Assembly: GCF_000172415.1 (NCBI RefSeq)
Contig: NZ_ABLD01000009.1
Span: forward strand, 124,001-188,000
DNA: 64,000 nucleotides
Direction of reading: 5' to 3'
Source of the DNA: Paraburkholderia graminis C4D1M
GTDB taxonomy: Bacteria; Pseudomonadota; Gammaproteobacteria; Burkholderiales; Burkholderiaceae
Shown here: positions 61,120 through 64,000 of the stretch, one piece after another
Layout of the letters: the number at the start of each line of letters is the position of its first letter
Position numbering within the stretch: position 1 is the stretch's first letter
The notes under the pieces: generated by a model
The model's input: the letters and a program-made list of their open reading frames with translations, nothing else
Database searches by the model: none
What the model was told of the DNA's origin: nothing
Translations under genes and position numbers: made by a program

Positions 61120-63225
61120 TTACTTGTGCTTCGCGTTGATGACGGCTTCCGCGACGTTGTTCGGCGTTTCAGCATAGTGCTTGAACTCCATCGTGTAGGT
61201 CGCGCGGCCTTGCGTCGCCGAACGCAGCGACGTCGAATAGCCGAACATTTCCGCCAGCGGCACTTCCGCGCGCACGAGCTTGCCGCCGCCGCCCGCGATG
61301 TCTTCCATGCCTTGCACCATTCCGCGACGGCTCGACAGATCGCCCATCACGTTGCCCATGAAGTCTTCGGGCGTTTCGACTTCGACGGCCATCATCGGTT
61401 CGAGCAGCACGGGCTTGGCCTTGCGCATGGCTTCCTTGAACGCCATCGAGCCGGCCATGCGGAACGCGTTTTCATTCGAGTCCACGTCGTGGTACGAGCC
61501 GAAGGTCAGCGTCACCTTGACGTCGACCACCGGATAGCCCGCAAGCACGCCGGCCTTCAGCGTTTCCTGGATGCCCTTGTCGACGGCCGGAATGTATTCG
61601 CGCGGAATCACGCCGCCCTTGATCGCGTCGACGAATTCGTAGCCCTTGCCCTGCGGCGCGGGCTCGAGCGTGATGACCGCGTGGCCGTACTGGCCGCGGC
61701 CGCCCGACTGCTTGACGAACTTGCCTTCGACGTCCTCGACCTTGTTGCGCACCGTCTCGCGATAAGCAACCTGCGGCTTGCCCACAGTCGCCTCGACACC
61801 GAACTCGCGCTTCATCCGGTCGACGAGAATTTCCAGGTGCAGCTCGCCCATGCCGGAGATGATTGTCTGGCCGGATTCCTCGTCCGTTTGCACGCGGAAC
61901 GACGGGTCTTCCTGCGCGAGACGATTGAGCGCGATGCCCATCTTTTCCTGGTCGACCTTGGTCTTCGGCTCCACAGCCTGCGAGATCACCGGCTCCGGGA
62001 AGATCATCTTTTCGAGGATGATCACGTTGTTCGGATCGCACAGCGTGTCGCCGGTTGTCGCTTCCTTCAGGCCGACCGCCGCGGCGATGTCGCCTGCGTA
62101 GACTTCCTTGATTTCCTTGCGCTCGTTCGCGTGCATCTGCAGGATGCGGCCGAGGCGCTCCTTCTTTTCCTTGATCGCGTTGTAGACCGTGTCGCCCGAA
62201 TTAACGACGCCCGAGTACACGCGGAAGAAAATCAGCTGGCCGACGAACGGGTCGGTCATGATCTTGAAGGCGAGCGCCGAGAACGGATCGGTGTCGTTCG
62301 GATGACGCTCGATTTCGTTGTCGTGTTCGTCGTGACCGGTGATGGCGGGCACGTCGACCGGCGACGGCAGGTAGTCGATCACCGCGTCGAGCATGGCCTG
62401 CACGCCCTTGTTCTTGAACGCGCTGCCGCACAGCATCGGCACGATTTCATTGGCGATGCAGCGTGTGCGGATGCCGTGCTTGATTTCGTCTTCGGTCAGC
62501 GTGTCGCCGCCCAGATATTTTTCCAGCAGTTCCTCGCTCGCTTCGGCGGCGGCTTCGACCATCTTGTCGTGCCACTCCTTAGCCGTTGCCGCGAGTTCCG
62601 CGGGGATATCGCGGTACTCGAACTTGATGCCCTGGTTCTCTTCGTCCCAGAAGATCGCCTTCATCTTGACGAGATCGACCACGCCTTGGAAGTGCTCTTC
62701 CGCGCCGATCGGAATCTGGATGGGCACGGCGATACCTTTCAGGCGGTCGCCGATCTGACGCTGCACGCGGAAAAAGTCCGCGCCGACGCGGTCCATCTTG
62801 TTGACGAACGCGATGCGCGGCACCTTGTACTTGTTCGCCTGACGCCAGACGGTTTCCGATTGCGGCTGCACGCCGCCGACCGAGTCGTAGACCATGCAGG
62901 CGCCGTCGAGCACGCGCATGGAGCGCTCGACTTCGATCGTGAAGTCGACGTGCCCCGGCGTGTCGATGATGTTGATCCGATGCTCGGGATAGTTGCCGGC
63001 CATGCCCTTCCAGAAGGCGGTGGTGGCCGCCGACGTGATCGTGATGCCGCGCTCCTGCTCCTGTTCCATCCAGTCCATCGTCGCCGCACCGTCGTGAACC
63101 TCGCCGATCTTGTGGGTCACGCCGGTGTAGAACAGGATGCGTTCAGTGGTGGTGGTTTTGCCGGCATCGATGTGAGCGCTGATGCCGATATTCCGGTAGC
63201 GCTCGATGGGAGTCTTGCGGGGCAC
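61120..63225 (-). CDS. fusA: Elongation factor G, stand-alone copy
   Basis: GTPase that drives ribosome translocation. 701 residues. G-domain motifs AHIDAGKTTTTERIL, DTPGHVDF, NKMD are intact, switch I has RGITITSAATT, and the C-terminal domains III-V are complete with TGMGELHLEI-like SGMGELHLEILVDRM. The start is GTG 63225 with a perfect AAGGAGG ribosome-binding site. No rpsL, rpsG or tuf gene flanks it, so this is probably the second EF-G of Burkholderia-group genomes (inference). It has its own terminator. Confidence 0.96.
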   Translation of the reverse strand: MPRKTPIERYRNIGISAHIDAGKTTTTERILFYTGVTHKIGEVHDGAATMDWMEQEQERGITITSAATTAFWKGMAGNYPEHRINIIDTPGHVDFTIEVERSMRVLDGACMVYDSVGGVQPQSETVWRQANKYKVPRIAFVNKMDRVGADFFRVQRQIGDRLKGIAVPIQIPIGAEEHFQGVVDLVKMKAIFWDEENQGIKFEYRDIPAELAATAKEWHDKMVEAAAEASEELLEKYLGGDTLTEDEIKHGIRTRCIANEIVPMLCGSAFKNKGVQAMLDAVIDYLPSPVDVPAITGHDEHDNEIERHPNDTDPFSALAFKIMTDPFVGQLIFFRVYSGVVNSGDTVYNAIKEKKERLGRILQMHANERKEIKEVYAGDIAAAVGLKEATTGDTLCDPNNVIILEKMIFPEPVISQAVEPKTKVDQEKMGIALNRLAQEDPSFRVQTDEESGQTIISGMGELHLEILVDRMKREFGVEATVGKPQVAYRETVRNKVEDVEGKFVKQSGGRGQYGHAVITLEPAPQGKGYEFVDAIKGGVIPREYIPAVDKGIQETLKAGVLAGYPVVDVKVTLTFGSYHDVDSNENAFRMAGSMAFKEAMRKAKPVLLEPMMAVEVETPEDFMGNVMGDLSSRRGMVQGMEDIAGGGGKLVRAEVPLAEMFGYSTSLRSATQGRATYTMEFKHYAETPNNVAEAVINAKHK

Positions 63226-63415
63226 GTGAACCTCCTTGGAATAGCGCGCCTGAAACGCTTGCCGGGCGGCAGTCTGTGCCGCCCGAACCGCGGGAGTGCT
63301 GCGTTGCTAAGACTACTAGGATAGCGCGTCGGCCCGTCTTTTGCAGGAATCTTGCCAGGTGTGGCTGTGGCGTGGCTGGCGGTGTGGCTGGCGGCGCGCG
63401 GAGCGTAAAAACGAC

Positions 63416-63449
63416 AAAAGCCGATGCCTTATGAACAGGCACCGGCTTT
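63416..63449 (-). terminator. Probable terminator after the DUF192 gene
   Basis: Stem AAAGCCGATGCCT/AGGCACCGGCTTT with one mismatch and a 7-base loop. On the minus strand it leads into a T-rich stretch. It lies between the DUF192 and fusA genes. Confidence 0.6.
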
Positions 63450-63479
63450 GCGGTGAGCGAGGCGACGCTGCGCGTGGTT

Positions 63480-63986
63480 TTACTGCGCCGCCGGAAGCCC
63501 CTGAATCTTCATGCCAGGCTTGATCCCTTTCGACGTGAACCAGCCCTTGCTCATCTCGAGCGCGTACACGCCGTTGTTCTTCGGGCAGTGGTTATTCGTC
63601 GTCTCGGCCTGCATTTCGTCGATGTCGGTCACGGTGCCGTCCGCGCGAATGAACGCGATCGACAACGGAATCAGCGTGTTTTTCATCCAGAAGCAATGCA
63701 CGGCGTTTTCATTGAAGACGAACAGCATGCCTTCGTTGGGCGCGAGGCTCGTGCGGTACATCAGGCCCTGCTCGCGGTCGGCGTCGTTCGCGGCGACGGC
63801 CGCGTCGATCACGAACATGCCCGCGGTCAGCTTCGCGCGCGGAAATTCGCCTGGCTGTTTTGCGCCAGAGGGCATTTGCTGCGCGTGAGCAGGCAGTGCA
63901 TTCAGAGCCGAAAACGACAGGGCCGCGAACGGCAGGATCGCGGCAACGGCGAGACGTGCCATGAAAGGTGTCATGAAGCGCGCCAT
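63480..63986 (-). CDS. Secreted DUF192 family protein
   Basis: 168 residues from ATG 63986; ATG 63974 is an alternative and a TTG at 63989 lies just upstream. A Sec signal peptide ends at AHA before QQMPSGAK. The DUF192 core follows: DADREQGLMYRTSLAPNEGMLFVF, FWMKNTLIPLSIAFIRADGTVTDI and the C-terminal VYALEMSKGWFTSKGIKPGM. Small secreted beta-barrel family of unknown role. It lies upstream of fusA on the same strand with a terminator between. Confidence 0.9.
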   Translation of the reverse strand: MARFMTPFMARLAVAAILPFAALSFSALNALPAHAQQMPSGAKQPGEFPRAKLTAGMFVIDAAVAANDADREQGLMYRTSLAPNEGMLFVFNENAVHCFWMKNTLIPLSIAFIRADGTVTDIDEMQAETTNNHCPKNNGVYALEMSKGWFTSKGIKPGMKIQGLPAAQ

Positions 63987-64000
63987 CAACGAGCGCAGGG

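Noticed and set aside
60937..63324. Very long open frame opposite fusA (about 795 codons)
   Set aside because: Shadow of fusA on the other strand; high-GC third positions keep antisense frames open, and the translation is Arg/Val/His-rich with no family features.

Overview
The window looks like a piece of the primary chromosome of a Burkholderia-group betaproteobacterium (Burkholderia or Paraburkholderia; inferred from gene content, protein style and the high-GC, Arg/Ala-rich codon use). It is dense with housekeeping genes: kynurenine catabolism, arginine biosynthesis (argF, argG), murB, murJ, amiC, plsY, lpxK-trm112-kdsB, adk, rpsT, sodB, xerD, xseA and a fusA. No rRNA, tRNA, CRISPR array, prophage or complete insertion sequence was seen.

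Layout. 1-2019: kynU (cut by the left edge) and kynB, divergent from a Lrp-type regulator. 2083-10011: single-gene metabolic and stress functions (flavin reductase, msrA, DUF72 protein, cfa, pdxH, tcdA, cnoX, pirin). 10100-10819: a compact vapBC toxin-antitoxin pair with a readable promoter and operators. 10905-23037: eamA, amiC/tsaE, queG, ogt-xerD, an acyl-CoA ligase, ybaK, plsY, yajQ, murB and argG. 23292-35493: argF, a DUF3579 protein, rpsT, murJ-sirB1, a short-chain dehydrogenase, adk, kdsB-trm112-lpxK, xseA and sodB.

From about 35.8 to 53 kb the window becomes more accessory. It holds a glycine-zipper lipoprotein, a PQQ-propeller lipoprotein, a NYN-LOTUS RNA-binding protein, a stand-alone ClpP, an ECF41-type sigma factor overlapping a degenerate EAL protein tail to tail, minisatellite DNA, a DHA2 efflux pump, and a MocR-type regulator broken by a frameshift. 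It then holds an HTH-citrate synthase divergent from a CaiB-type CoA-transferase, a GntR/HutC regulator, an aldo/keto reductase and a Rap1a-like secreted protein. From 53.2 to 59 kb lies a peptide/oligopeptide ABC operon with both ATPases fused in one chain. The right end carries a nickel/cobalt permease with a His-rich cupin, a stand-alone EF-G gene and a DUF192 protein.

The most interesting signals are regulatory. The citrate-synthase homologue carries its own MerR-like DNA-binding domain and faces a CoA-transferase across about 120 bp containing two clean palindromes 21 bp apart. The ECF41 sigma factor has the family's linker motif and a family-type promoter upstream, but its C-terminal control domain has lost conserved motifs. 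The vapBC and mocR intergenic regions also show well-formed operators.
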